Notes: generated from the letters alone by a model not told the origin. 64,000 nt of DNA from Brucella thiophenivorans (GCF_002252445.1 NZ_NNRJ01000052.1:62001-126000); one strand, 5' to 3'. Positions 52,577-63,081 are shown, counted from the stretch's first letter. A program made the numbers and translations.

Positions 52577-53244
52577 TGCGGACGAAACTTGGACTATCAT
52601 GGAGGTAGTTCATGTATTCCTACGAAGACCGGATGCGAGCCGTTGCGCTCTACATCAAGCTGGGCAAGCGCCCGAAAGCGACTATTCACCAGTTGGGCTA
52701 TCCAAGCAGGAATGCGCTGAAGGATGGTGCCTGGAATATGAGCACCATCTTGATCTGCGTTTAGGATTTGCGCCCCAAGCCCATAAGTTCAAACAGGCGC
52801 AGAAGAAAGCGGCTGTTGAGTACTACCGCACGCATGATCGTTGTGTTTCTGCAACGATGCGCGCCTTAGGCTATCCCGGTCGTGCAACGTTGACAGCATG
52901 GGTTCGTGAGGCGTTTCCCGAAACTAGCAAAGCTGTCACTGGAAGTACTGGACGTCCGCGATATCCGGAGACGTTGAAGAAGGCTGGCGTCGTCAGACTT
53001 CATAATCGGCAAGAAAGTGCGCAGGCTTTGGCCGAAAAGCTCGGCGTATGCAGACCGACACTGTATAACTGGAAAAATCAGTTACTCGGTCCAGAGGCTC
53101 CCGCAATCATGAAACGCAAGAACAACTCACCACCAGTGTCAGAGCGAAAAGCGGATCAAGATATCACTTGGCGCACGAAGCCCAATCGAATATCGAAACA
53201 GTCTTGGCATCGTGTCATAAAACCAGTCCAAGTTTTTATCCGCA
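52577..53244 (+). mobile_element. Internally deleted IS3-family element with both inverted repeats
   Basis: The left end TGCGGACGAAACTTGGACT (52577-52595) and the right end (53225-53244, complement of TGCGGATAAAAACTTGGACT) are inverted repeats differing by one substitution and a gap of one base. Between them only the orfA region remains, about 670 bases in all, and orfB, the catalytic part, is missing. It cannot move by itself. Confidence 0.75.
52612..53190 (+). pseudogene. IS3-family transposase orfA, frameshifted
   Basis: GGAGG precedes ATG 52612. The first frame encodes MYSYEDRMRAVALYIKLGKR and PKATIHQLGYPSRNALK, a classic IS3 OrfA helix-turn-helix. Around 52720 the frame shifts and the homology continues as FKQAQKKAAVEYYRTHDRCV, ATMRALGYPGRATLTAWV and later SAQALAEKLGVCRPTLYNWK, a second DNA-binding unit. 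The C-terminal coiled coil is cut after about 53190 and no orfB follows. Confidence 0.75.
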
Positions 53245-53711
53245 GCCCCACTGTGATAAACGATGGGGATTAGGGCCAATCCTCCGCGTTATGGATGGCA
53301 CTTGAGATGCAGAGCGATCATAGGGCGGGAAATAAGCATGCTTACTGTGGCAGGTCAGCTACATAAATGTCTGCTGAGTTGCATAGAACAAATGAGGATC
53401 GGTACGCTTATCCTGATGGATATTGTTTTTCGAGCGGAGGTCGAGTGAAAGATCGCCATAAGGCATCATTTCATTCTAAACACGCATGAACCTATGCAGT
53501 TTGCGCACCACATTGCACCGTTGAGAACCACCCGGTATAGCAGTTGAGCGCTTGACACTTATAGCTAGCAACATCTTATATATCAGCAGCTCGGGTGGGG
53601 CGCTGATTACCGATATATCTCAGACGAGTACAATCAGCATCTGCGTTCTATCGAGAGCGGGCTTTCAAATGAACGGCAGGCTTTTGCTGGTTGTTCAGCT
53701 AGGAATGAAAT
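53245..53711. other. Gene-free region after the IS relic
   Basis: About 465 bases. Two short frames (53263-53448 and 53552-53740) have no ribosome site and no recognisable product. The region carries the promoter candidate at 53552-53582 for the dipeptidase operon. Nothing else stands out. Confidence 0.4.
53552..53582 (+). promoter_or_regulatory. Putative sigma-70 promoter of the dipeptidase/Dpp operon
   Basis: A perfect TTGACA at 53552-53557 and TTATAT at 53576-53581 with 18 bases between. It lies about 130 bases before the first gene. Confidence 0.5.
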
Positions 53712-54770
53712 ATGCAGCGCGTTTTCGACGGGCACAATGATGTCCTTCTGCGTCTTTGGGAAAACCAGCGTCACGGTGGCGATCCCATCAAGGAATTCAT
53801 CAACGGCACCGAAGTTGGTCATATCGACTTGCCGCGCTCACGCAAAGGCGGTTTGGCCGGTGGTATCTGCGCAATCTATGTCCCATCCGGTCATCATATC
53901 GAATTGGGAAAGCCCGACGAGAACGGCCATTACGTAACTCCGCTTTCGCCGCCGTTGGAACGCTCCCGTTCACTGGATATAGCGCTTGAGTTTGCATCTC
54001 TTGCTCTGCGACTTGAAGAAGCTGGCGGCTGGAAGCTTTGCCGCAACGGCAAAGATCTCGATGAGACGCTTGACAGCGACACCTTCGCTGCTGTTCTTCA
54101 TATGGAAGGTTGTGAGGCCATCGATGTAGAGCTTGCCGCGCTTGATGTGTTTTATGCCGCTGGCCTGCGCTCGTTGGGGCCGGTCTGGAGCCGCAACAAT
54201 ATTTTCGCGCATGGGGTTCCTTTTGCATACCCGATGAGCCCCGACACCGGTCCCGGCCTGACACCAGCGGGCGAGCGCCTTATTAAGGAATGCAACCGCA
54301 AAGGCATTCTGATCGATCTTGCGCATATTACCGAAAAAGGCTTCTGGGATGTGGCAAAACTGAGCGATCAGCCGCTTATTGCCAGCCATTCCAACGCGCA
54401 TGCCCTCACGCCTGTCGCACGCAATCTCACGGATCGACAGATGGATGCAATCAGCGAAAGCAAGGGACTTGCCGGTCTCAACTATGCAACCACCATGCTG
54501 CGCAGTGACGGCAAAGAAAATGCAAATACGCCTTTGTCCGATATCGTCCGGCATGTTGATTACATGGTCGAACGCATGGGCATTGATTGCGTGGCGCTTG
54601 GCTCGGACTACGATGGTGCGACTATTCCAGCGGAAATCGGCGATGCCGCAGGCACACAAAACTTGGTAACTGCCTTGCAGGATGCAGGTTATAGTGAGGA
54701 CGAACTTGCCAAGCTTTGCCGTAACAATTGGGTACGCGTACTGAAACAAGCTTGGCACGACGCAGCCTGA
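53712..54770 (+). CDS. M19 membrane-dipeptidase family peptidase
   Basis: 352 residues. The metal ligands of renal-dipeptidase-type enzymes are visible: VFDGHNDVLLR (His, Asp), LHMEGCEAI (bridging Glu), DLAHITEKGF (His), PLIASHSNAHAL (His) and ALGSDYDGA (Asp). These zinc enzymes cleave dipeptides, including ones with D-residues. No signal peptide, so it probably acts on peptides after uptake by the ABC importer encoded next. TAGGAA ribosome site. Confidence 0.92.
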   Translation: MQRVFDGHNDVLLRLWENQRHGGDPIKEFINGTEVGHIDLPRSRKGGLAGGICAIYVPSGHHIELGKPDENGHYVTPLSPPLERSRSLDIALEFASLALRLEEAGGWKLCRNGKDLDETLDSDTFAAVLHMEGCEAIDVELAALDVFYAAGLRSLGPVWSRNNIFAHGVPFAYPMSPDTGPGLTPAGERLIKECNRKGILIDLAHITEKGFWDVAKLSDQPLIASHSNAHALTPVARNLTDRQMDAISESKGLAGLNYATTMLRSDGKENANTPLSDIVRHVDYMVERMGIDCVALGSDYDGATIPAEIGDAAGTQNLVTALQDAGYSEDELAKLCRNNWVRVLKQAWHDAA

Positions 54771-54801
54771 GCACAAACAAAATTACAGAAAGGGAACTAA
54801 A

Positions 54802-56433
54802 ATGACGCATTTCGGACGTTTTCGTCTTCTCGCTGCTGGCGCGGCTTTTGCCACCATCATGGCTGCGAACCCGGCATTTTCAGCAACACCAGCCGACACG
54901 CTGGTTCAGGCTTGGGCCATCGATGATACCATAACGCTTGATCCGGCTGAATCCTTTGAACTTTCGCCCGCTGAATTCATCGGCAATGCTTATGACATGC
55001 TGGTTCGCCTCGATATCAACGACACATCCAAGGTCGTGCCGGGCGTGGCTGAAAGCTGGACGATTTCGGATGACGGTCTGACCTATACGTTCAAGCTCAA
55101 GCCAGGCATCAAATTCGCCTCCGGCAACCCTCTGACCGCAAAAGACGTGGCTTACTCCTTCGAACGCGCGGTGCGCCTCGACAAAAGCCCGGCATTTATC
55201 CTGACCCAGTTTGGCCTGAATGGCGAAAACGTCAATGAAACGGCCAAGGCAGTTGACGACACCACTTTTGTTCTGACCGTCGACAAAGCTTATGCACCAA
55301 GCTTTGTGCTGAACTGCCTCACGGCCACGATTGGCGCGATTGTCGACCAGAAGCTTTTGGAAGAACACTCCGTAAAAGTCACACCAACCGATGACTATAA
55401 ATACGACACCGATTATGCGGCTGCATGGCTCAAGACAGGCTATGCCGGTTCAGGTCCATTCAAAATCCGTGACTGGCGTGCCAATGAAGTTGTTGTTTTA
55501 GAACGCAACGATAATTATTACGGCGAAAAAGCCAAGCTTGCTCGCGTCTTCTATCGTCACGTCAAGGAAAGCGCCACACAGCGCCTTATGCTTGAATCGG
55601 GTGACGTCGACGTGGCACGCAATCTCGAACCAGGCGATCTGGAAGCCGTTCAGAAGAACAAGGAACTCGCAGCGGTAGATGCGCCAAAAGGCACTGTCTA
55701 TTACATTTCGCTCAACCAGAAGAATGAAAATCTGGCAAAGCCGGAAGTGCGCGAAGCCTTCAAATATCTGGTTGACTACGATGCAATTGGCTCAACGCTG
55801 ATCAAGGGCATTGGCGACATTCGCCAGACCTATCAGGCAAAAGGCGTGCTTGGCGCACTCGACGCAAGCCCTTACAAGCTTGATGTCGAAAAAGCCAAGG
55901 AACTGCTCGAAAAAGCTGGTCTTAAAGATGGTCTTTCGGTCACTTTCGACGTTCGCAACACACAGCCCGTAACCGGTATTGCTGAGTCATTCCAGCAATC
56001 CGCTGCCAAGGCCGGCATTAAGATCGACATCATTCCGGGCGATGGCAAACAGACGCTGACCAAATACCGTGCCCGTAACCACGATCTTTATATTGGCCAG
56101 TGGGGAATGGATTATTGGGATCCGAATTCCAATGCTGAAGCTTTCACGTCCAACCCGGATAATGGTGACGACGCGTCCAACAAGACGCTGGCATGGCGCA
56201 ATGCATGGGACATTCCTGCGCTAACTGAGCAAACCAAGGCTGCACTTCTCGAACGCGACAACGACAAGCGTGCTGCGATCTACCAGAAGCTTCAGCAGGA
56301 AGCCCTTGATGAAAGCCCATTCGTGATGCTGTTCCAGCAGATCGAAGTTGCGGGGCTTCGTGGCAATGTGAAGGGCTACAAGCTCGGGCCTACATTCGAT
56401 TCGAACTTCCTCGCACCAGTCAGCAAAGACTGA
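54802..56433 (+). CDS. Dipeptide/oligopeptide ABC transporter substrate-binding protein (DppA-like)
   Basis: 543 residues with a Sec signal peptide (RLLAAGAAFATIMAANPAFSA), cut near residue 27. The mature part is a type 5 extracellular binding protein: LVQAWAIDDTITLDPAES, VVPGVAESWTISDDGLTYTF and KLKPGIKFASGNPLTAKDVAYSFERA are its usual segments (quoted in pieces). It captures peptides or similar solutes in the periplasm. AAAGGGAA ribosome site; 31 bases after the dipeptidase. Confidence 0.92.
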   Translation: MTHFGRFRLLAAGAAFATIMAANPAFSATPADTLVQAWAIDDTITLDPAESFELSPAEFIGNAYDMLVRLDINDTSKVVPGVAESWTISDDGLTYTFKLKPGIKFASGNPLTAKDVAYSFERAVRLDKSPAFILTQFGLNGENVNETAKAVDDTTFVLTVDKAYAPSFVLNCLTATIGAIVDQKLLEEHSVKVTPTDDYKYDTDYAAAWLKTGYAGSGPFKIRDWRANEVVVLERNDNYYGEKAKLARVFYRHVKESATQRLMLESGDVDVARNLEPGDLEAVQKNKELAAVDAPKGTVYYISLNQKNENLAKPEVREAFKYLVDYDAIGSTLIKGIGDIRQTYQAKGVLGALDASPYKLDVEKAKELLEKAGLKDGLSVTFDVRNTQPVTGIAESFQQSAAKAGIKIDIIPGDGKQTLTKYRARNHDLYIGQWGMDYWDPNSNAEAFTSNPDNGDDASNKTLAWRNAWDIPALTEQTKAALLERDNDKRAAIYQKLQQEALDESPFVMLFQQIEVAGLRGNVKGYKLGPTFDSNFLAPVSKD

Positions 56434-56453
56434 TCTGAAGAACGGTCAGACCA

Positions 56454-57518
56454 TTGAACGCTACAACAACACCTAAAAGGAGGGGCGCCCGGCGGCGCTC
56501 CTCAACCATCGCATTAGCAATCGCCAGCTTTCTGGGGATCGTTGTAACCACCTATATCGGCCTTTTGGCAGTGACCTTCTTCATCGGCCGCGTTGTGCCG
56601 ATTGATCCTGTTCTGGCAATCGTTGGCGACCGCGCACCTGCGCATGTGGTGGCACGTGTCCGCGAGGAGATGGGCTTTAACCTGCCCTATTACCAGCAGT
56701 TTTACCTTTATGTAAAAGGCATATTGCAAGGCGATTTTGGAACGTCTGTCTTAACCACCAATCCGGTTATGGCCGATATTCGCCGCGTGTTTCCTGCCAC
56801 CATGGAACTTGCAACGATCGGCACGATCATTGGCGCTTTGTTCGGCATTCCGCTTGGCGTTCTGGCTGCGGTCAAGCGTGGCAGCATCATCGATCAAATC
56901 GTGCGTGTGATTGGTCTTGTGGGTTATTCGGTCCCGATTTTCTGGCTTGGCATGCTGGCGCTGCTAATTTTCTATGCGCGGCTTGGTTGGACTTCTGGAC
57001 CCGGACGCATTGACATTACCTTTGAATATACATTCACCCCAATCACCGGCTTTTATCTGTTTGACGCGATTGTACAGCGTGATTGGGAAGCGCTGCGCAA
57101 CATCGTCTCACACCTTGTTCTGCCATCTGCGCTGCTCGGTTATTTCAGCCTCGCTTATATCAGCCGTATGACGCGCTCATTCATGCTCAATGAACTTGAG
57201 CAGGAATATATCATTGCAGCACGCGCAAAAGGCATTTCAGAAACCCGCATCATATGGGGCCATGCTTTGCGTAATGCTGCCGTGCCGCTGGTGACAGTTA
57301 TCGCCCTCTCCTATGCAGGTCTGCTCGAAGGCTCGGTGCTGACCGAAACCATTTTCGCATGGCCGGGACTGGGACTTTACATCACCAATTCGCTGCAAAA
57401 TGCCGACATGAACGCCGTTCTGGGTGGTACGATTATCATCGGTTCGGTCTTTATCGCGCTTAACCTCGTGTCCGATCTTCTCTATCGGCTTCTTGACCCA
57501 AGGACGCGCGTGAAATGA
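56454..57518 (+). CDS. Peptide ABC transporter permease (DppB-like)
   Basis: 354 residues, about six helices. VREEMGFNLPYYQQFYLYVKG near residue 65 and the EAA loop EYIIAARAKGISETRIIWGHALRNA (quoted: ARAKGISETRIIWGHALRNA) are typical. A TTG start with little ribosome site; the N-terminal tail is very basic (KRRGARRRSS), which fits the cytoplasmic side. It pairs with the next gene to form the channel. Confidence 0.9.
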   Translation: MNATTTPKRRGARRRSSTIALAIASFLGIVVTTYIGLLAVTFFIGRVVPIDPVLAIVGDRAPAHVVARVREEMGFNLPYYQQFYLYVKGILQGDFGTSVLTTNPVMADIRRVFPATMELATIGTIIGALFGIPLGVLAAVKRGSIIDQIVRVIGLVGYSVPIFWLGMLALLIFYARLGWTSGPGRIDITFEYTFTPITGFYLFDAIVQRDWEALRNIVSHLVLPSALLGYFSLAYISRMTRSFMLNELEQEYIIAARAKGISETRIIWGHALRNAAVPLVTVIALSYAGLLEGSVLTETIFAWPGLGLYITNSLQNADMNAVLGGTIIIGSVFIALNLVSDLLYRLLDPRTRVK

Positions 57519-58447
57519 GCCAAATGACAGACGTTTCAAATCTTTCATGGCGCGACTGGTTGCTTTCAGAGCGTCCGCAGTCGCGCATGCAGGCCCGCCT
57601 TGGTCGTTCCTATATGGTCTGGCGACGCTTCACAGCGAACAAGCTCGCTGTGATCGGCCTTTTTATCATCATCGCGCTTTTGTTTGTCGCAGCCTTTGCA
57701 AATCTTCTCGCACCGCATTCGCCATATACAGGCGATCTGGCCAATGCACGCTTGCTGCCACCGGGCACGCCCGGTTATCTGCTTGGCACCGATGATCAGG
57801 GTCGCGATATTCTTTCTCGACTGATCTATGGTTCGCGTCTTACACTCTATGTCGTTCTGCTTGTAGCAATTATCGCAGCGCCAATCGGTCTGTTGGTTGG
57901 TACGGTTGCGGGCTATGCCGGTGGCTGGGTCGATGCCATTCTCATGCGCATCACCGATATTTTCCTTGCTTTCCCAAAACTCATTCTCGCGCTTGCATTC
58001 GTTGCAGCTTTGGGACCTGGCATCGAAAACGCCATTATTGCCATCGCCATTACCTCATGGCCGCCTTATGCGCGTATTGCCCGCTCTGAAACACTGACCG
58101 TTCGCAATTCCGATTATATCTCCGCCGTGCGTCTGATGGGTGCTTCGCCGTTTCGCATTGTCCTGCGTCACATCATGCCGCTCTGCACCTCCTCGCTGAT
58201 CGTGCGTGTGACGCTTGATATGGCGGGCATCATTCTGACCGCGGCAGGCCTTGGCTTTCTTGGCCTCGGTGCTCAGCCGCCGTTGCCTGAATGGGGGGCA
58301 ATGATTGCTTCAGGTCGTCGGTTTATCCTTGATCAATGGTGGGTAGCTGCCATGCCGGGTATTGCGATCCTGATCGTCAGCCTGGGCTTCAACTTCCTTG
58401 GCGACGGCTTGCGTGATGCACTTGATCCGCGGGGTAACAACCAATGA
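57515..58447 (+). CDS. Peptide ABC transporter permease (DppC-like)
   Basis: 310 residues, six helices, with the DppC N-terminal RRFTANKLAVIGLFIIIALL, the periplasmic GTDDQGRDILSRLIYGSR and the EAA loop SAVRLMGASPFRIVLRHIMP. ATGA overlap with dppB-like gene shows coupling. It is the second channel subunit. Confidence 0.92.
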   Translation: MSQMTDVSNLSWRDWLLSERPQSRMQARLGRSYMVWRRFTANKLAVIGLFIIIALLFVAAFANLLAPHSPYTGDLANARLLPPGTPGYLLGTDDQGRDILSRLIYGSRLTLYVVLLVAIIAAPIGLLVGTVAGYAGGWVDAILMRITDIFLAFPKLILALAFVAALGPGIENAIIAIAITSWPPYARIARSETLTVRNSDYISAVRLMGASPFRIVLRHIMPLCTSSLIVRVTLDMAGIILTAAGLGFLGLGAQPPLPEWGAMIASGRRFILDQWWVAAMPGIAILIVSLGFNFLGDGLRDALDPRGNNQ

Positions 58448-59277
58448 CGCCGCTTTTGACAGTTGAAGACCTTCGCGTCACCTTTCCCACTCGCACAGGT
58501 GCTATTGAAGCCGTACGTGGCGTCAGCTTTACGCTTGGCCGCGAACGTTTGGGTATCGTTGGCGAATCCGGTTCCGGTAAGTCGCAGACCGGACGCGCTA
58601 TCATGGGGCTTACTCCGCTTCACGCAAAAATCACCGCCAAAAAGCTTGAATTTGACGGCATTGACCTTCTCAATGCATCTGCACGCCAACGTCGCAGCTT
58701 GCGCGGGGGACGCATTGCGATGGTCCTGCAAGATCCGAAATATTCGCTTAACCCGGTTATGACGATCGGCAAGCAGATAGCCGAGACGCTCAAAGCACAC
58801 GGCAAGTTTTCACGTGCCGAAATCCGCAATCGCTCAATCTCAATGCTTGAGGCCGTTCAGATCAATGATCCTGAACGCGTCATGAAGCTATATCCGCACG
58901 AAGTTTCGGGCGGCATGGGACAGCGCGTGATGATTGCCATGATGCTGATCGCAGAACCTGAATTGCTGATTGCCGACGAGCCGACGTCCGCACTGGATGT
59001 TACGGTTCAGCTTGAAGTGCTTGGCATTCTCGATAAGCTTGTAGCCGATCGGGGTATGGGCCTGATTTTCATTAGCCACGATCTACGTCTCGTTTCATCC
59101 TTTTGCGACAGGGTGATTGTCATGTATGCGGGTAAGATTGTTGAGGAAATTGCTGCAAGCGATCTTTCCAATGCGAAACATCCCTATACGCAGGGATTGC
59201 TGGACTGCATGCCCAAACTTGGCATGGAGCGCCATCCACTTCCCACCTTAAAGCGCGAAGAGGCATGGCGTCTATGA
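58444..59277 (+). CDS. Peptide ABC transporter ATPase (DppD-like)
   Basis: 277 residues. Walker [11 protein letters not shown], signature [15 protein letters not shown], Walker [13 protein letters not shown] and switch His in FISHDLRLV. Short for DppD, which usually has a C-terminal peptide-binding extension with an iron-sulfur Cys motif. That extension is cut back here (ends EEAWRL). ATGA overlap with the permease. Confidence 0.9.
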   Translation: MTPLLTVEDLRVTFPTRTGAIEAVRGVSFTLGRERLGIVGESGSGKSQTGRAIMGLTPLHAKITAKKLEFDGIDLLNASARQRRSLRGGRIAMVLQDPKYSLNPVMTIGKQIAETLKAHGKFSRAEIRNRSISMLEAVQINDPERVMKLYPHEVSGGMGQRVMIAMMLIAEPELLIADEPTSALDVTVQLEVLGILDKLVADRGMGLIFISHDLRLVSSFCDRVIVMYAGKIVEEIAASDLSNAKHPYTQGLLDCMPKLGMERHPLPTLKREEAWRL

Positions 59278-60023
59278 CAACCGCATCCGCACTCAACATC
59301 GACAAAGTCGATGTATTTTTCGATGAATTCCACGCGTTGAAATCGGTCAGCATTGATGTGGCTCGTGGTGAATCCTATGGATTGGTGGGCGAGTCTGGTT
59401 CTGGCAAGTCCACGCTGTTGCGCGCTGTTGCAGGCCTTGCACCCGTCGATGACGGTGAAATCCGCATCGATGGTAAACTGCTCAAAACCCCGCGAGACAA
59501 AGACTTTTATCGCACTGTTCAAATGGTGTTTCAGGATCCTTATGGCTCGCTGCATCCTCGTCAAACAATCGACCGTTTGCTACTTGAACCGCTTGCCATC
59601 CACGGTATCGACAACACCGAACAACGTATTGTTCGCGCACTGGATGAAGTCGGGCTGGGCTCTGGATTTCGCTTCCGGTATCCGCACCAGCTTTCAGGCG
59701 GCCAGCGTCAGCGCATAGCAATTGCGCGGGCCCTGATAATCGAGCCGAGTATCCTGCTGCTCGATGAGCCTACCTCGGCACTGGATGCTTCAGTGCAGGC
59801 TGAAGTGCTGAACCTGCTCGAACAGGTGCGTCGAGATCGCAAGCTCACCTTTGTTATGGTTAGTCATGACCTTGGCGTTGTCACTCATATGTGTGAACGA
59901 TTAGCCGTTATGCGAAATGGCGAAGTGGTGGAACAACTTGATGCCAATGACCTTGTCAGCGGCAATATTAACGCCGATTACACAAAAAGCCTTATGATGG
60001 CCAGCGAAGGTTTCAGACGTTAA
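59274..60023 (+). CDS. Peptide ABC transporter ATPase (DppF-like)
   Basis: 249 residues from ATG 59274, which overlaps the stop of the preceding gene. Walker [12 protein letters not shown]-loop VFQDPYGSLHPRQTI, signature LSGGQRQRIAIARAL, Walker [12 protein letters not shown] and switch VSHDLGVV. It too lacks the longer C-terminal extension of enteric DppF. Both ATPases being short suggests a compact importer. Confidence 0.92.
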   Translation: MTTASALNIDKVDVFFDEFHALKSVSIDVARGESYGLVGESGSGKSTLLRAVAGLAPVDDGEIRIDGKLLKTPRDKDFYRTVQMVFQDPYGSLHPRQTIDRLLLEPLAIHGIDNTEQRIVRALDEVGLGSGFRFRYPHQLSGGQRQRIAIARALIIEPSILLLDEPTSALDASVQAEVLNLLEQVRRDRKLTFVMVSHDLGVVTHMCERLAVMRNGEVVEQLDANDLVSGNINADYTKSLMMASEGFRR

Positions 60024-60332
60024 AAGGCAGTCAGAACAGGAATTTGGTATATCTGTTGTTTCCGATTTTAGTTGTTTCGGAACTCAAATCATCTGTGCGC
60101 TTCAAAAAAGCATGTCATCAGCTTAATAAAAAGCTGCAAATAACCTGAACGCAACAAGCGATAGTTCTCGTTAGGCACGTCAAAATCGGCCACGCCACGT
60201 CGACCATCTCAACGAAAATCCCTTTAAGCAATAATAGGTTTAAAGGGTACAAACCCTTAAAATGTGTCGCGCAAAACCAATCAAGGTTTTGCGCGACACG
60301 CCCCCGCCGGCATCAACGACGTCGTACTTTGA
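60024..60332. other. Intergenic region between the Dpp and xyl operons
   Basis: 309 bases with no gene. A hairpin TTTAAAGGGT/ACCCTTAAA (about 60239-60262) and a strong 15-bp hairpin (60264-60299) lie next to the xyl operon end. I see no promoter. Confidence 0.5.
60264..60299 (-). terminator. Terminator of the xyl-type operon
   Basis: GTGTCGCGCAAAACC and GGTTTTGCGCGACAC, a perfect 15-bp stem with a 6-base loop. On the minus strand it is followed by ATTTTAAGGG. Confidence 0.75.
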
Positions 60333-61502
60333 TCAAGCGCGACGCGTACCCGACGATACAATATCGAGATAGACGGCCAGCACCAAAATACTTCCTTTGA
60401 TGATCTGCTGCCAGAATGTGTCGACGCCCAGCATCGACATGCCATTGTCGAGGCTCGACATAATAAGCGCACCGACCAATGCACCTATGACTGAACCAAC
60501 GCCACCACGCATTGATGTTCCACCGATAAAGCAGGATGCAATGGCATCAAGCTCGCCGCCGAAGCCTGCCGAAGGCGTACCAGCCGCAAGGCGTGCGGTT
60601 GTGGTCAGGCCAGCAACGGCTGCCATCAGACCCATCAGCGCAAACACAGCCATCTTGACGAAGTTCACATTGACGCCGGAAAATCGTGTGGCCTCAAGAT
60701 TGGAGCCAACCGCATAAATATGGCGTCCGAAGACTGTCTGCCGTGAGATAATGGTGAAAACACCAAGGATAACGAGCAGCACGAGAACCGGAAACGGAAC
60801 ACCCTGATAGCTGTTAAGAACCAAAATGAAGCCCAAAATCAGGATGCCCGTTCCAACCAGACGCGCAATTTCCATAGCCGGTGAAAGCATTTGCAGATTG
60901 TGCTTACGCTTGCTGGCGCGCGTTCGCAGAGTGATCAATATAAGCACGGCGAACAAAGCCATCGCGCAGACATTGCCAAACCATTCTGGCAGATAGCCCT
61001 GCCCGAGATATTTAAAGTCTGACGAGATAGGCGCGATGGTAACGCCACCCATAATACCAAGCACGATCCCGCGGAAAACCAGCTGTCCGCCAAGCGTGAC
61101 GATAAAGGATGGAATGCCAAGATAGGCCGTCAACCAGCCGTTAAAACCTCCCAAAATCACGCCTAAAACCAACACAGTACTGATTGTAGCCCATAAGGGC
61201 CAGCCATAGACAACGTCGAGTACAGCCGCCACGCCTCCCAAAAGACCAAGCAAAGCCCCGACAGACAAGTCGATTTCACCCGCCACAATGACGAACACCA
61301 TGGCTGAGGCCAACATGCCGGTAATTGCCATCTGGCGCAGAAGATTTGAAAAGTTTCGCGCCGTCAAAAACTGCGACCGACCCATTTCAGGATCATAAGT
61401 CATGACGGCAAAGAATGCCCAGATCAAAGCGACGACGATCAACAGCGCCACGATCTTATATTCTGATAAAAATTTTCTGAGGCTTTTGCCTGTCAACGTC
61501 AT
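60333..61502 (-). CDS. xylH: Sugar ABC transporter permease (XylH-like)
   Basis: About 389 residues, roughly ten helices. FVIVAGEIDLSVGALLGLLG, LGIPSFIVTLGGQLVFRGIV and the coupling loop AVGSNLEATRFSGVNV are typical of XylH/RbsC-type permeases. FGGELDAIASCFIGGTSMRGGVG is the family C-terminal signature. It moves D-xylose or a similar sugar. A GTG at 61511 is an alternative start. It is the last gene of the operon. Confidence 0.85.
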   Translation of the reverse strand: MTLTGKSLRKFLSEYKIVALLIVVALIWAFFAVMTYDPEMGRSQFLTARNFSNLLRQMAITGMLASAMVFVIVAGEIDLSVGALLGLLGGVAAVLDVVYGWPLWATISTVLVLGVILGGFNGWLTAYLGIPSFIVTLGGQLVFRGIVLGIMGGVTIAPISSDFKYLGQGYLPEWFGNVCAMALFAVLILITLRTRASKRKHNLQMLSPAMEIARLVGTGILILGFILVLNSYQGVPFPVLVLLVILGVFTIISRQTVFGRHIYAVGSNLEATRFSGVNVNFVKMAVFALMGLMAAVAGLTTTARLAAGTPSAGFGGELDAIASCFIGGTSMRGGVGSVIGALVGALIMSSLDNGMSMLGVDTFWQQIIKGSILVLAVYLDIVSSGTRRA

Positions 61503-61545
61503 ATCATGCACCGGTTAGATTAGCTGCGGTTCAATATTCAAAAAA

Positions 61546-63081
61546 CTAGGCCGCATTGGTTTCAGGCTTGCCAATAGCTGCGGCAAGAACCTTCTCTTGG
61601 CTTAGATTTTCATTCGGGAAGTCGCCGCGCAACTTGCCCTCGCCAATAACGAGAACACGATCACTAATGCCCAGCACTTCCGGCATTTCCGACGACACCA
61701 TCAAAATGGCCACGCCTTGTTTCGCTAGCGCGAAGATCAGCTTGTAAATTTCATATTTCGCACCGACATCGACGCCGCGTGTCGGCTCATCAAGAATAAG
61801 CACCTTGGGGTTAGGCAGCATCATTTTTGAAAGTACAGCTTTCTGCTGATTGCCGCCTGAAAGCGACGCAATGGCAAGCATTGGATCGGCTGTCTTCACT
61901 TTCAAACGCAGGATTTCTCGCTGGATCGTTGCGAGTTCAGACTCTTTGTCGATCAAACCGCGCAAGGAAAAGCGATCAAGGACAGAGATCGTCATGTTAT
62001 GACCAACCGCCATGATGGGCAGAATGCCATCACGCTTGCGATCTTCCGGCACCATGCAAATACCTTGCTGCACAGCATCGCGGGGATTACGGATTTTGAT
62101 TTCTTTGCCTTCAAGAAAGACTTGTCCTTGGTGTACACCCGGCCAGACACCAAACAAGCTCGACACGAGTTCCGTTCGCCCTGCGCCTACGAGTCCTGCA
62201 ATACCCAAAATCTCACCGCGCCTTAGCGCGAACGAAACATCATCAACCACTTTGCGATCAGGATTGGTTACACCCCAGCAACTTATATTACGGGCTTCAA
62301 ACACCACCTCGCCAATGTCGTGCGGCTCACGTGGGAAAAGATTTTTCATTTCACGCCCAACCATCATCGTGATGATGTCAGGTGTGGTCAGTTCTGCCAT
62401 CGGGCGTGTCGCAATATGTGCGCCATCGCGAATGACAGTCACTGTGTCAGAAATTTCAGCCACTTCATCAAGCTTGTGCGAGATGTAGACACAAGCCATA
62501 CCTTGCGCTTTAAAATCCTTGATCAGATCGAGTAGAATACGCGTTTCAGATGAAGTCAGCGCCGAAGTCGGCTCATCCAGAATGAGAAGCTTGGCGTTTT
62601 TGTTGATTGCTTTAGCAATTTCGATCAACTGCTGCTTGCCACCGGTATAATGATAAACCGGCAGCGCGACATTGATATCGAAAATCTTGAGACGTGCGAG
62701 CAGCTCAGTTGCCCGTGAGTTCATCTGATCATAATCGATGAAGCCGCCAGTTGTCGGTTCAGAACCCAGAAAGATATTCTCGGCCACAGACAAATGCGGC
62801 ACCATCATCAATTCCTGATGGATAATAACGATGCCAGCTTCTTCCGTATCGCGAATGCCGCTGGCTTTTAATTCTTTACCTTCCCAGAAAATCTCACCCG
62901 TCCAAGTGCCATAGGGATAAACACCCGAAAGCACTTTCATAAGCGTCGATTTACCCGCGCCGTTTTCACCGCAAAGCCCGACACATTCTCCCGGACGCAC
63001 TTTCAGGTAAATTCCATCCAACGCCTTTACGCCGTTGAAATCTTTACTGATGTTTCGCATTTCCAAAAGGTATTCGGACAT
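61546..63081 (-). CDS. xylG: Sugar ABC transporter ATPase with two ATP-binding domains (XylG-like)
   Basis: 511 residues. Domain 1: Walker [21 protein letters not shown]-loop [21 protein letters not shown], Walker [12 protein letters not shown]. Domain 2: [19 protein letters not shown], the QRK signature [16 protein letters not shown] and Walker [35 protein letters not shown] is typical of XylG. It energises sugar import with XylH. Confidence 0.88.
   Translation of the reverse strand: MSEYLLEMRNISKDFNGVKALDGIYLKVRPGECVGLCGENGAGKSTLMKVLSGVYPYGTWTGEIFWEGKELKASGIRDTEEAGIVIIHQELMMVPHLSVAENIFLGSEPTTGGFIDYDQMNSRATELLARLKIFDINVALPVYHYTGGKQQLIEIAKAINKNAKLLILDEPTSALTSSETRILLDLIKDFKAQGMACVYISHKLDEVAEISDTVTVIRDGAHIATRPMAELTTPDIITMMVGREMKNLFPREPHDIGEVVFEARNISCWGVTNPDRKVVDDVSFALRRGEILGIAGLVGAGRTELVSSLFGVWPGVHQGQVFLEGKEIKIRNPRDAVQQGICMVPEDRKRDGILPIMAVGHNMTISVLDRFSLRGLIDKESELATIQREILRLKVKTADPMLAIASLSGGNQQKAVLSKMMLPNPKVLILDEPTRGVDVGAKYEIYKLIFALAKQGVAILMVSSEMPEVLGISDRVLVIGEGKLRGDFPNENLSQEKVLAAAIGKPETNAA

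Noticed and set aside
53263-53740. Two short frames between the IS relic and the dipeptidase
   Set aside because: No ribosome sites, no recognisable sequence, and one crosses the dipeptidase start.
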